DNA of 7,467 nucleotides from Pseudomonadota bacterium (GTDB lineage Bacteria; Pseudomonadota; Gammaproteobacteria; Burkholderiales; Methylophilaceae): the NCBI GenBank assembly GCA_023459535.1, contig JAEWTK010000227.1:1-7467 (forward strand), in the 5' to 3' direction. Made by a program: the position numbers and the translations under genes. The notes beneath the pieces were generated by a model. The model was given only the letters and a program-made list of their open reading frames with translations. It was not told where the DNA came from and ran no database searches. Of this stretch, positions 1 through 7,000 are shown in pieces. Numbering within the stretch: the first letter of the stretch is position 1; each line of letters begins with the position of its first letter.

Positions 1-1
1 G

Positions 2-325
2 ATCATGCGTGAGGTGGGCGAAGACCTGCGCACCGATGAGGAATTCCGTCTCAGGATTCTGGACAACATGGAAATGGCCGGCATCGATAATCTTGGCGAA
101 TCAGCCATCACCATCCGTTGCCGTTTCAAGGTGCGGGTACTGGAGCAATGGGGTGTCAGACGCGAATTCTTCAAGCGCATCAAGACCGCGTTCGACGAGC
201 GCGGTATCGATATTCCCTATCCGCACCTCACAATTTATCCGGGCCAGCTCAAGGACGGTACGGCGCCTGCACTCAACATCCAACGCATGGATAAATCGCT
301 GTCAGAGCCAGCTGGCAGCAACTGA
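2..325 (+). CDS. MscS-family mechanosensitive channel, C-terminal fragment (5' end outside window)
   Basis: This is the last ~107 codons of a gene entering from the left edge; the reading frame is open from base 2 and ends at TGA 323-325. The ATG at base 5 is probably internal, because the visible protein begins in the middle of a domain. The sequence resembles the cytoplasmic C-terminal alpha/beta domain of MscS-type small-conductance channels. It opens with MREVGEDLRTDEEF, continues with a beta-rich stretch (SAITIRCRFKVR, about residues 33-44), and has the family-typical helix-to-tail pattern EFFKRIKTAFDERGIDIPYP followed by HLTIY. Such channels open under membrane tension to release solutes during hypoosmotic shock; the cytoplasmic domain forms the vestibule. 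The pore helices lie outside the window, so the subfamily cannot be assigned. About 30 residues follow the conserved HLTIY as a short non-conserved tail. The gene converges on the diguanylate cyclase gene with a 31-bp gap. Confidence 0.85.
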   Translation: MMREVGEDLRTDEEFRLRILDNMEMAGIDNLGESAITIRCRFKVRVLEQWGVRREFFKRIKTAFDERGIDIPYPHLTIYPGQLKDGTAPALNIQRMDKSLSEPAGSN

Positions 326-356
326 AGGATTTCGGATATTCCGGCAAGAACGACGC

Positions 357-1817
357 TTATTCGGCCGTCTTGGCCTCGTACATCACCCAGCAGTTCTTGC
401 CAATGTCCTTGGCATCGTACATCGCCGTATCGGCATGACTGATCAGGCTATCGCCATCCAGTCCATGCAAGGGGAAAATGGCGATGCCGATGCTGGCCGT
501 GATATAGGCCTGCCGTCCTTCAAGCTCGAAAGGCTCATTCATCACCGTCAGTATCTTGTCGGCAATTGTTTCGACACTGGACTGATTCTCCAAAGCACTG
601 AGAATGATGATGAACTCATCACCGCCCAGCCGAGCCAAGGTATCGGATTTACGAATGCAATTAGCAAGTCTGTTACTGACATCCACCAGCAGGTCATCGC
701 CGGCCTGATGCCCCAGCGCGTCGTTGACCTCTTTGAAACCATCAAGGTCGACAAACAACACGGCAAACAATTGCCGTGCGCGCGTGGCCCGTTTGATTTC
801 CTGTGACATGCGATCGAAGAACATCCTCCGGTTCGGCAGGCCGGTCAGCGTGTCGAAATTGGCTTGACGCCAGATCAACTCTTCCGCCTCCTTGCGCTTG
901 GAAATATCTGTATGCGTGCCCACCATGCGGGTCGGCTTGCCTGCATTGTCGCGCTCTACAACCAAACCTCTGGCCATCACCCACAACCAGCTCCCATCCT
1001 TGCAGCGAACACGATATTCGATGCGGAAACTCTCGGAATTGCCATCGAGATGTTCCTGCAGATTGGCCAACATCTGCTTGATATCTTCCGGATGAATGAT
1101 GGCGCGCCATGATTGATAATGATTCGGGAACTCGTCTTCCTCATAACCCAGCATGGCCTTCCATCGCTTGCTGAAAAACACCTCGTCAGTACCGACTTTC
1201 CAGTCCCAGACGCCATCCCCCGCACCCTCCAGTGCAAAGCTCCAACGCTGCTCACTGTCGCGCAAGGTCTTGTAGATGCGGTCGAGCTCAGCCAGCAACT
1301 GCTTCAGCCAGTTACGCTCATGACGCAATTCCAGCAAGGCCATGACCTGATTGGCGAGGATCTTGAGGATATCGATCTCCTCGTCCGTCAGCACCCTGGA
1401 CATCCTGTCCATGATACAAAAAGTGCCGATCGCAAGATTCTCGGAATTCAGCAGCGGCACCCCGGCATAAAAGCCCAGATGAGGTGATTCCACTACCAGC
1501 GGATTTTTGGAAAATCGTGTGTCCTTTCGTGCATCCTCGACGATCAACGGGTCCTTCTGCTCGATCGCATGGTTACAAAAGGAAATATCGCGCGGCGTCT
1601 CCCTTACATCCAGCCCAACAGCAGCCTTGAACCACTGCCGGTGCGCATCGAGTATGGTGACGGTAGAAATCGGCACCTTGAAGATCATGGCCGCCAGTCT
1701 GACGATGTCGTTAAAATCCGCTTCCGGCGCAGTATCCAAAATCTCAAGCTCACGCACGGCCTGCAGGCGTTTTGCTTCTTTTTCTTCCCAGCTGTCGTTC
1801 ATTACGCTGTCATTCAT
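357..1817 (-). CDS. Soluble GAF-PAS-GGDEF diguanylate cyclase
   Basis: A 486-residue protein predicted to make c-di-GMP from two GTP. An N-terminal GAF domain (about residues 30-165) carries the common pattern ILDTAPEADFNDIVRLA, then DAHRQWFKAAVGLD and ETPRDISFCNHAI. A helical linker follows (165-190), then a PAS domain of PAS_3 type (about 190-310; IHPEDIKQML, EYRVRCKDGSWLW, VGTHTDISKRKEAEE). The GGDEF domain (about 318-482) has FDTLTGLPNRRMFFDR, the metal-binding FVDLDGFKEVND, the intact GGDEF signature at 398-402, and the RxxD product-inhibition site at R389-D392, five residues upstream as usual. These features predict an active, feedback-inhibited cyclase. No signal peptide or membrane helix is visible, so it should act in the cytosol; the GAF and PAS ligands are unknown. 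ATG 1817 is preferred because AGGGG lies 8 nt upstream; a second in-frame ATG lies at 1802. The gene has its own upstream region with repeats and ends in TAA 31 bp from the MscS-family stop. Confidence 0.95.
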   Translation of the reverse strand: MNDSVMNDSWEEKEAKRLQAVRELEILDTAPEADFNDIVRLAAMIFKVPISTVTILDAHRQWFKAAVGLDVRETPRDISFCNHAIEQKDPLIVEDARKDTRFSKNPLVVESPHLGFYAGVPLLNSENLAIGTFCIMDRMSRVLTDEEIDILKILANQVMALLELRHERNWLKQLLAELDRIYKTLRDSEQRWSFALEGAGDGVWDWKVGTDEVFFSKRWKAMLGYEEDEFPNHYQSWRAIIHPEDIKQMLANLQEHLDGNSESFRIEYRVRCKDGSWLWVMARGLVVERDNAGKPTRMVGTHTDISKRKEAEELIWRQANFDTLTGLPNRRMFFDRMSQEIKRATRARQLFAVLFVDLDGFKEVNDALGHQAGDDLLVDVSNRLANCIRKSDTLARLGGDEFIIILSALENQSSVETIADKILTVMNEPFELEGRQAYITASIGIAIFPLHGLDGDSLISHADTAMYDAKDIGKNCWVMYEAKTAE

Positions 1818-1825
1818 TAGTCAAA

Positions 1826-1830
1826 CCCCT
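1826..1830 (-). promoter_or_regulatory. Ribosome binding site deciding the cyclase start
   Basis: AGGGG on the minus strand, 8 nt before ATG 1817. It supports that start over the in-frame ATG at 1802, which has no comparable site at the right spacing. Confidence 0.6.
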
Positions 1831-1881
1831 GGTTCGGATAGGCAGGAACGCATATTCAAATCATAAGACTATCCGCGCAAT

Positions 1882-1910
1882 ATTAAGTTGAGCTTAATTC
1901 TTGAGCTCAA
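1882..1910 (-). promoter_or_regulatory. Candidate sigma70-type promoter of the cyclase gene
   Basis: Minus-strand TTGAGC (1905-1910; four of six matches to TTGACA), a 17-bp spacer, then CTTAAT (1882-1887; four of six matches to TATAAT). The ATG would lie about 65 nt downstream of the -10 box. The surrounding region is AT-rich compared with the flanking genes. The candidate -35 box is part of the palindrome TTGAGCTCAA, and the spacer holds the second copy of the repeat, so a regulator bound there would compete with polymerase. Promoter matches are only moderate, and this is an inference from pattern and position. Confidence 0.4.
1888..1910. repeat. Paired repeats with palindrome, candidate operator
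   Basis: On the plus strand TTGAGCTTAA (1888-1897) is followed 3 nt later by TTGAGCTCAA (1901-1910): a direct repeat matching at 9 of 10 positions with a 13-bp period. The second copy is a perfect 10-bp palindrome. The first half of copy one (1888-1894) also pairs with 1904-1910 to give a 7-bp stem with a 9-nt loop. The position over the promoter-like boxes of the cyclase suggests a transcription-factor site, but I recognise no specific regulator. A role as a weak terminator for yaeQ is less likely because the stem is AT-rich and no uridine run follows. Confidence 0.4.
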
Positions 1911-1923
1911 ACAAAACAATCAC

Positions 1924-1933
1924 TTATTAATAA
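1924..1933. repeat. AT-only palindrome TTATTAATAA
   Basis: A perfect 10-bp palindrome made only of A and T, 13 bp upstream (in minus-strand sense) of the TTGAGCTCAA repeat, in the spacer between yaeQ and the cyclase gene. It could act as an upstream AT-rich promoter element or a protein site, or it could be chance in AT-rich DNA. Confidence 0.2.
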
Positions 1934-1979
1934 ACTTGAACGACCTGTCGGCAGATAATAGCTCCATAGAGTTCAGGAT

Positions 1980-2534
1980 TCAGCGTCCAGCGGTTACGGA
2001 TTTGAGTACTTCGCGCTCCACCTGCACACTCTGCTCACCGTCGCTGAGCCAGACCTGGCCATCCTGTATCGTGCATTGCAAGTTCATGGTGCGTTGTGTC
2101 AGGCCAGCCAGCGCTGCCGTACTCTCCATTGGCAGATTGATCACGGTCAGGTTCTTCTGACGCTCGAACTGCGATTTGTTCTGGGCAAACCACATTTCGG
2201 CAACACGGCCGCCATAACTGTAGACAATGACCTGATTGGCCCGACCGCAAGCCTTCCGAATCAGTCGCTCATCCGGAATGCCGACATCGATCCACAACTC
2301 GATTGCCCCGGTCAGATCACGCTGCCACAGGCCCGCCTCGTCATCGTCGGTCATGCCCTGACCGAATTCCAGATACTCGCCGGCATGCAAGGCAAACGCC
2401 AGCAGCCGCACCATCATGCGCTCATCGGTCTCGGAGGGATGCTGCGCCATGGTCAGCGCATGATCCTGATAATAATGCCGATCCATATCCGCGATCTGCA
2501 GATTGGCCTTGAAAACAGTTGCCTTGATTGCCAT
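1980..2534 (-). CDS. yaeQ: YaeQ family protein
   Basis: A 184-residue protein, close to the roughly 180-residue length usual for YaeQ. Family features are the N-terminal MAIKATVFKANLQIADMDRH, the segment ALTMAQHPSETDERMMVRLL (residues 26-45), HAGEYLEFGQGM (50-61), and the core GAIELWIDVGIPDERLIRKA (76-95) followed by the strand QVIVYSYG. YaeQ proteins have a fold related to PD-(D/E)XK nucleases. E79, D83 and K94 sit in the conserved core and could be the remnant of such a site, but that assignment is inference. Nuclease activity is not established for the family. E. coli yaeQ was found as a multicopy suppressor of loss of the antiterminator RfaH, and the mechanism remains unclear. ATG 2534 matches the family N-terminus; only a weak AGAAAG precedes it. 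The start lies 13 bp after the stop of the 64-codon gene, so the two are probably one transcript. No convincing terminator follows. Confidence 0.93.
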   Translation of the reverse strand: MAIKATVFKANLQIADMDRHYYQDHALTMAQHPSETDERMMVRLLAFALHAGEYLEFGQGMTDDDEAGLWQRDLTGAIELWIDVGIPDERLIRKACGRANQVIVYSYGGRVAEMWFAQNKSQFERQKNLTVINLPMESTAALAGLTQRTMNLQCTIQDGQVWLSDGEQSVQVEREVLKSVTAGR

Positions 2535-2547
2535 GGATACTTTCTAG

Positions 2548-2742
2548 TTATTTGCTCAAGGCCTCGATCGCCTTCTTGTCCCTGGCTTGCGCCCGCTTCA
2601 GCTTGTCTATTTCGGCCACCATCTCCTCCAGCAAGGCCAAGGCCGCCAGCAAGGAGACTTCGGCCGCCTCCGCCTTCTTGAACATGGAAGCCTCCTTCAA
2701 TGCCTGCAAGGAAGCGCGTAATTCAATCAGTCTTGTTTTCAT
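2548..2742 (-). CDS. Small all-helical, coiled-coil-like protein of unknown function
   Basis: A 64-residue protein I do not recognise. It contains no glycine, proline, cysteine, histidine, tryptophan or tyrosine; 14 residues are alanine and 11 leucine, with many lysines and glutamates. Hydrophobic residues follow 3-4 spacing in two blocks, L5-L8-L12-L15 and L31-L35-L38-V42-I45, with a more charged middle (KKAEAAE) and a basic, polar C-terminus (KLKRAQARDKKAIE). This predicts one long helix or a helical hairpin able to oligomerise. It has no signal peptide and is too polar for a membrane helix. ATG 2742 is preceded by AGGGA with a short 4-nt gap. The start of yaeQ lies 13 bp after its TAA, suggesting cotranscription and possibly a shared role. 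Coding status is supported by the ribosome site, the tight spacing and the clear heptad pattern. It could also be a lineage-specific orphan. Confidence 0.7.
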   Translation of the reverse strand: MKTRLIELRASLQALKEASMFKKAEAAEVSLLAALALLEEMVAEIDKLKRAQARDKKAIEALSK

Positions 2743-2746
2743 GATA

Positions 2747-2751
2747 TCCCT
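2747..2751 (-). promoter_or_regulatory. Ribosome binding site of the 64-codon gene
   Basis: AGGGA on the minus strand, 4 nt before ATG 2742. The spacing is shorter than the usual 5-9 nt, but the match is the best argument from the DNA that this short frame is translated. No clear promoter boxes were found in the 120-bp spacer behind it. Confidence 0.5.
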
Positions 2752-2814
2752 GATTTATTTGTAATGATTCATCCGCGGCAAACAGCCTGCGCCGCCCTAT
2801 CATTGCAAAGTGTA

Positions 2815-2838
2815 CTGCCATGCCTGCCGCATGGACAG
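2815..2838 (-). terminator. Hairpin downstream of the antiporter gene, possible weak terminator
   Basis: On the minus strand CTG-T-CCATGC, loop GGCAG, GCATGGCAG forms a 9-bp stem with one bulged T, starting 25 nt after the antiporter stop codon. The RNA that follows (TACACTTTGC) has no good uridine run, so it is not a classical intrinsic terminator. It may instead stabilise the 3' end or cause pausing. Confidence 0.35.
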
Positions 2839-2862
2839 GGTTACAGCAAGGTCAGTGGCGGG

Positions 2863-3831
2863 TCAAAGAAAGGTCGTTGTGATCAGGTAGCCTGTGTAGC
2901 CGACATACGCCATCAGCAAGATGAGCGCTTCCAGCCTGTTGATGCGGCCCATGCTACGGAATCCGTAACCGAAGATGAACAGCAGCACGGTGAGTACGGC
3001 CATCACCAGTACGTCACGAGTGAGGACTTCGGGCGCGACTGCCAGCGGGTGAATCATGCCGGCAATGCCAACGACCGCAAGCGTATTGAACAGGTTGGAA
3101 CCGAGGATGTTGCCCAGCGCAATGTCATGCTCGCCCTTGCGCGCGGCGATGATCGAGGATGCAAGTTCCGGCAGCGAGGTGCCGACCGCGACGATGGTCA
3201 GACCGATGATCAGATCGCTGACGCCAAAAGCCTGCGCGATCTCGACCGCACCCCAGACCAGCAGGCGCGAACTGACCACCAGCAACAGCAGGCCGACCAC
3301 CAACCAGATAATGGCCCAGCGTAGCGTCATGGCATGGGTGACAAGTTCCTGCTCGATTTCATCGCCCAGTGCATCGGTTTTCTTCCGCATGCCTTCGTAA
3401 ATGCTCCAGGTCATCAGGCCGGCGAACACGACAAGCAGAACGACCGCATCTATTCTGCTGATTTCCCCGTCCCACAGCTGCCATGCGGCCAGCGCTGTAA
3501 CGGCTAGCAATATTGGCAGCTCTCGACGCAAGACCTGCGAATGTACGGCAATCGGGCTGATGAGCGCGGTCAGGCCGATAATCAGCGCAATGTTGGTGAT
3601 ATTGGAACCATAAGCATTACCAAGCGCGATGCCGGGATTGCCTTGCATCGCAGCCAACGCCGACACCGCCATTTCCGGGGCTGAAGTACCGAAACCGACG
3701 ATGACCATGCCGATCAGCAGGGAGGGCATGCCAAAGTGACGTGCTGTGAACGCAGCGCCTTCGACGAAGCGGTCGGCGCTCCACACCAGCAGTATCAGAC
3801 CAAACAAAATCGCAATAATCGGCAAAGTCAT
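2863..3831 (-). CDS. Calcium/sodium antiporter (CaCA superfamily, YrbG-like)
   Basis: A 322-residue inner-membrane protein predicted to exchange Ca2+ against Na+ (possibly with K+). It has two internally homologous halves of about five hydrophobic segments each. The alpha-1 repeat has GTSAPE (residues 48-53) and GNAYGSN (71-77); the alpha-2 repeat has GTSLPE (217-222) and GNILGSN (240-246). In this superfamily these motifs face each other and the glutamates (E53, E222) bind the ions. A charged cytosolic-type loop (about 148-163, rich in K, D and E) separates the halves. Length matches bacterial YrbG-like members (about 320 residues). I chose ATG 3831, since the family typically begins directly with the first membrane segment. 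The frame also extends to GTG 3864, which would add 11 residues but has no ribosome site. The chosen ATG has only a distant GGA upstream, so the start is not certain. It stands alone between two spacers, likely as its own transcript. Confidence 0.92.
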   Translation of the reverse strand: MTLPIIAILFGLILLVWSADRFVEGAAFTARHFGMPSLLIGMVIVGFGTSAPEMAVSALAAMQGNPGIALGNAYGSNITNIALIIGLTALISPIAVHSQVLRRELPILLAVTALAAWQLWDGEISRIDAVVLLVVFAGLMTWSIYEGMRKKTDALGDEIEQELVTHAMTLRWAIIWLVVGLLLLVVSSRLLVWGAVEIAQAFGVSDLIIGLTIVAVGTSLPELASSIIAARKGEHDIALGNILGSNLFNTLAVVGIAGMIHPLAVAPEVLTRDVLVMAVLTVLLFIFGYGFRSMGRINRLEALILLMAYVGYTGYLITTTFL

Positions 3832-3946
3832 ATCGTTAAAATTCCATCCATCATCAAGAACCACACCAGCGGCTGGCGTTTATTTCCGGGACTGCCAGTC
3901 GCCCCGCTTCTTCATCCATGCCTGAACTGCGGCCGTCTAATCCCGC

Positions 3947-3974
3947 CATATATCATGAACATACAACCGGACAA
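3947..3974 (-). promoter_or_regulatory. Candidate promoter of the antiporter gene
   Basis: Minus-strand TTGTCC (3969-3974), a 16-bp spacer, and TATATG (3947-3952); each box matches four of six consensus bases. It lies about 115 nt before ATG 3831, within the 252-bp spacer between the antiporter and the large receptor gene. I see nothing else convincing in that spacer: small inverted repeats exist (for example GACT-GGC-AGTC), but no strong hairpin followed by a T run ends the receptor transcript. Confidence 0.25.
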
Positions 3975-4083
3975 GACTGCTGAAACGCCGCGTATTCTAA
4001 TCTCGGTCAGAACTTTCGTTACTTACCCGGTGCAAATATTTTTACAACCTCGGATATTGCCTGGCGCCGTGTTACATAGACGA

Positions 4084-7000
4084 CTACAGGCTGCGGAAGG
4101 TTTCCTCGTGCAAGGCAGCCTCGAACGTGTCGAGCGGTAACGGTTTGCCGAACAGATAGCCCTGAAACAAGTGACAGTTCTGCGTCAGCAGGAAATCCAG
4201 CTGTTCTTCGGTTTCCACGCCCTCCGCCAGCACTTCCAGCTCCAGAATCAGACCCAGTGAAATAATGGTGCGAACGATGCTGGCGTCATTCTGGTCCAGC
4301 ATCACATCGCGCACGAAAGAGCGGTCGATCTTGACCTGATCGAACGGCATGCGCTTGAGATAGGAAAGCGAAGAATAGCCGGTACCAAAATCATCGAGCG
4401 CAAACCCAAGGCCATGGGCTTTCAATGCATTCATGCGCATGATGATCTCGTCCACATTATCCACCAGCACGCTTTCCGTCAGTTCCAGCATCAGGCGTTG
4501 CGGGTTGGCACCGGTCTGCTCCAGCAGGCCGATGACACTGTCGACAAAATCCGGCTGCAAACATTGCCGCGCGCTGATATTGATGGAAAGCACCAGCGGC
4601 TCAGTGACAGGATCATCGGCCCAACGCACCAGTTGTTCACAGGCGGTTTTGATCACCCAGTGGCCGATCGGCAATATCAGCCCGGAATCCTCAGCCTGCG
4701 AGATAAACTCCATCGGTGCCACCAGTCCGTGCCGCGGATGATGCCAGCGTAGCAAGGCCTCAGCGCCGATGATGCCGCGCTGACGATCAACCTGAGGCTG
4801 GTAGTACAGCGCAAACTGCTGTGCAGCAATAGCCGCGCGCAAATCCTCTTCCAGTTGCACGCGCTCACTGACCAAGGTTTGCATTTTCTGATCGAAGAAT
4901 CGATAACAGTTGCGGCCCGAATCCTTGGCGCGATACATGGCCAGGTCGGCGCGCCGCAGCAGTTCATCTACCGTAGTCTGCGTGCTGCCGTTGAACAGGG
5001 CAATGCCGATGCTCGGCGTGGCATGATGCACATAGCCATTGAGGTGGAAGGGCTGACGGAAGGCGTCGATGAGTTTCTCGCAGACGATGCGCACCTGGGC
5101 GGCAGCCTGTTCGGCATTCTCGTCCAGTTCATCGATGATCACCACGAACTCGTCACCACCCAGCCGGCTGACCGTATCCGATTCCCGCACGGAGGCCGAA
5201 ATGCGACGCGCCACCTCGACCAACAGCAAGTCGCCGACATCGTGACCATGCGTATCGTTAAGCATCTTGAAATTATCAAGATCGATGAAAAGAATGGCTT
5301 CGTTCTGCTGGCTGCGCGCACTCGCTGCCAGCCGTTGACCGAGTCTGTCCATCAGCAGCTGCCGGTTCGGCAGATGGGTCATGGGATCGTAAAAAGCAAG
5401 TTGCTGGATACGCTCCTCGGATTGATGCCGCTCAATCGCGATCCCAAGAATCCGCGCATAATCATTCACCAGCTCCTGCTCTTCCACCGACGGCTCAAAC
5501 GGCTCACGGTGATACAGCACCAGCGTGCCAAGTACCTTGTGCGCACTGGAAAGCAGCGGCGTCGTCCAGCAGGCGCGCAGACCGCAGGCCAAAGCATGCT
5601 CACGGAAAGTGCCCCAGTTCAGATCGCTTTCGATATCACGAATGATGATAGTGCGATTTTCCAGCGCGGCGGCCGTGCAGAAGCCGGTTCCACCCACTTC
5701 CTGCATGGCCTTCAGTGGGCCGAGGTAATCAGTTCCCAGCCGGTCAGCAGCTCCTAGTCGCAACATTTTTCCATCATTGTCCAGCAGCATGACCGAACAC
5801 AGTGCCTTGGGGAATTGCCGTTCCAGCGTCACGACCACACCGTGCATGATCTGCTCGAGTGGTTTCCGGGTCGCAATCTCTTCCAGCAGATTGCGCAAGC
5901 CGTTCTTGAAGGCTTCGAGCCGCTTGTGTTCGGAAATATCCTGAAAGGAACCCTGCAGGCGCACGATATCGCCTTTGTCGTCACGCACCGCCTGGCCGAT
6001 GGTGCGGACCCAGATATGACGGCCGGTGATCGTGATCTTCTCCAATTCAAGATCGTAAGGCGTACCATCGCGTCGACAGCTTTCCACTGCCTGACGAATG
6101 ATCGGCTGGTGTTCCGGCACATACATGCGGATACCATCTTCGGGGTCAACCACGCTACCGGGCGACATGTCGTGCAATCGTGAAACCTCATCGGTCCAGC
6201 TCATGCGACCGCTGGCAATATCCAGCGCCCAGCCACCGAGTCTCGCAGTACTGCCGGCGATCTTCAGCAGATCTTCTGCAGCCTCGCGCCGATTGACCTC
6301 GTCTTTCAATGCCTTGGTACGTTGCTGCACCTTCTTGTGCATTTGCAGATTCCACAGCAACACCAGCACCAGCAAAAACAGACCGGCCAACAAGGCATAA
6401 CTGACATATCGCAGCAAGGGGGGATGCGGAGCAACAGACGAAGGGTCATAAACAAACTCGCTGAGATCATACAATGCCGGCATCATGCCGAGTTTGGCCA
6501 AAGTCGCGGCGGTGGCTTCCCAGCGTCCAATATTCATGTGTCCCGGTTCGACCACATCCACCAGCACATAAGGTTCCATATCGCGGGCTTCAGCCAGCAG
6601 CATCTCGCGGGTAACTCCGCGCTCCGCAACACCATCAAGGCCAAGGATATAAGTCACGACCTCGTCCGGATGGGCGAAGGCGTAGCTCCAGCCCTTGCGC
6701 GTCGCGCGCAGGAAGGCAGCTACCCGTTCGGGGTGATCCTGCACTTCCTGCTTGGTCGTGAATAACGTATCGCCATAGAAATCCACCCCATAATCCTGGC
6801 TGTGTAACACATTCAGCTCATGGCCGCGTGCGCGCAGGTACGAAGGTTCGACAGTGGCATAAGCAGAAACCGCATCCACTCGCCCTTCAATCAGATCATC
6901 AAGATTCCAGGAATGCGGAACGATCTCGACATTCTCGAGGCCAATGCCCTCTTTCATCATCACAGCACGGAATTGCGCCGCACCCTGATCATTCGAGAGC

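Noticed and set aside
9..806. Open 265-codon plus-strand frame across the MscS-family end and the cyclase 3' half.
   Set aside because: It overlaps the MscS-family frame in another phase and then runs antisense to the GGDEF domain. Its weak resemblance to the frame at 4855-5757 arises because both are antisense to GGDEF-coding DNA, not because they form a protein family.
2076..2681. Open 201-codon plus-strand frame opposite yaeQ.
   Set aside because: It is antisense to yaeQ, with a low-complexity proline/arginine/serine-rich end typical of a shadow frame.
3880..3908. Short inverted repeats (CCAG-CGG-CTGG and GACT-GGC-AGTC) as a terminator of the receptor gene.
   Set aside because: Stems are only about 4 bp, they lie some 180-200 nt after the stop, and no T run follows on the minus strand.
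3736..4140. Plus-strand frame crossing the spacer between the antiporter and the receptor gene.
   Set aside because: It overlaps the ends of both minus-strand genes, has no ribosome site that I can see and no recognisable domain.
4855..5757. Open 300-codon plus-strand frame opposite the GGDEF and GAF regions of the large receptor gene.
   Set aside because: It is fully antisense to a strongly supported gene, has no recognisable domain, and its openness is explained by the codon composition of the opposite strand.
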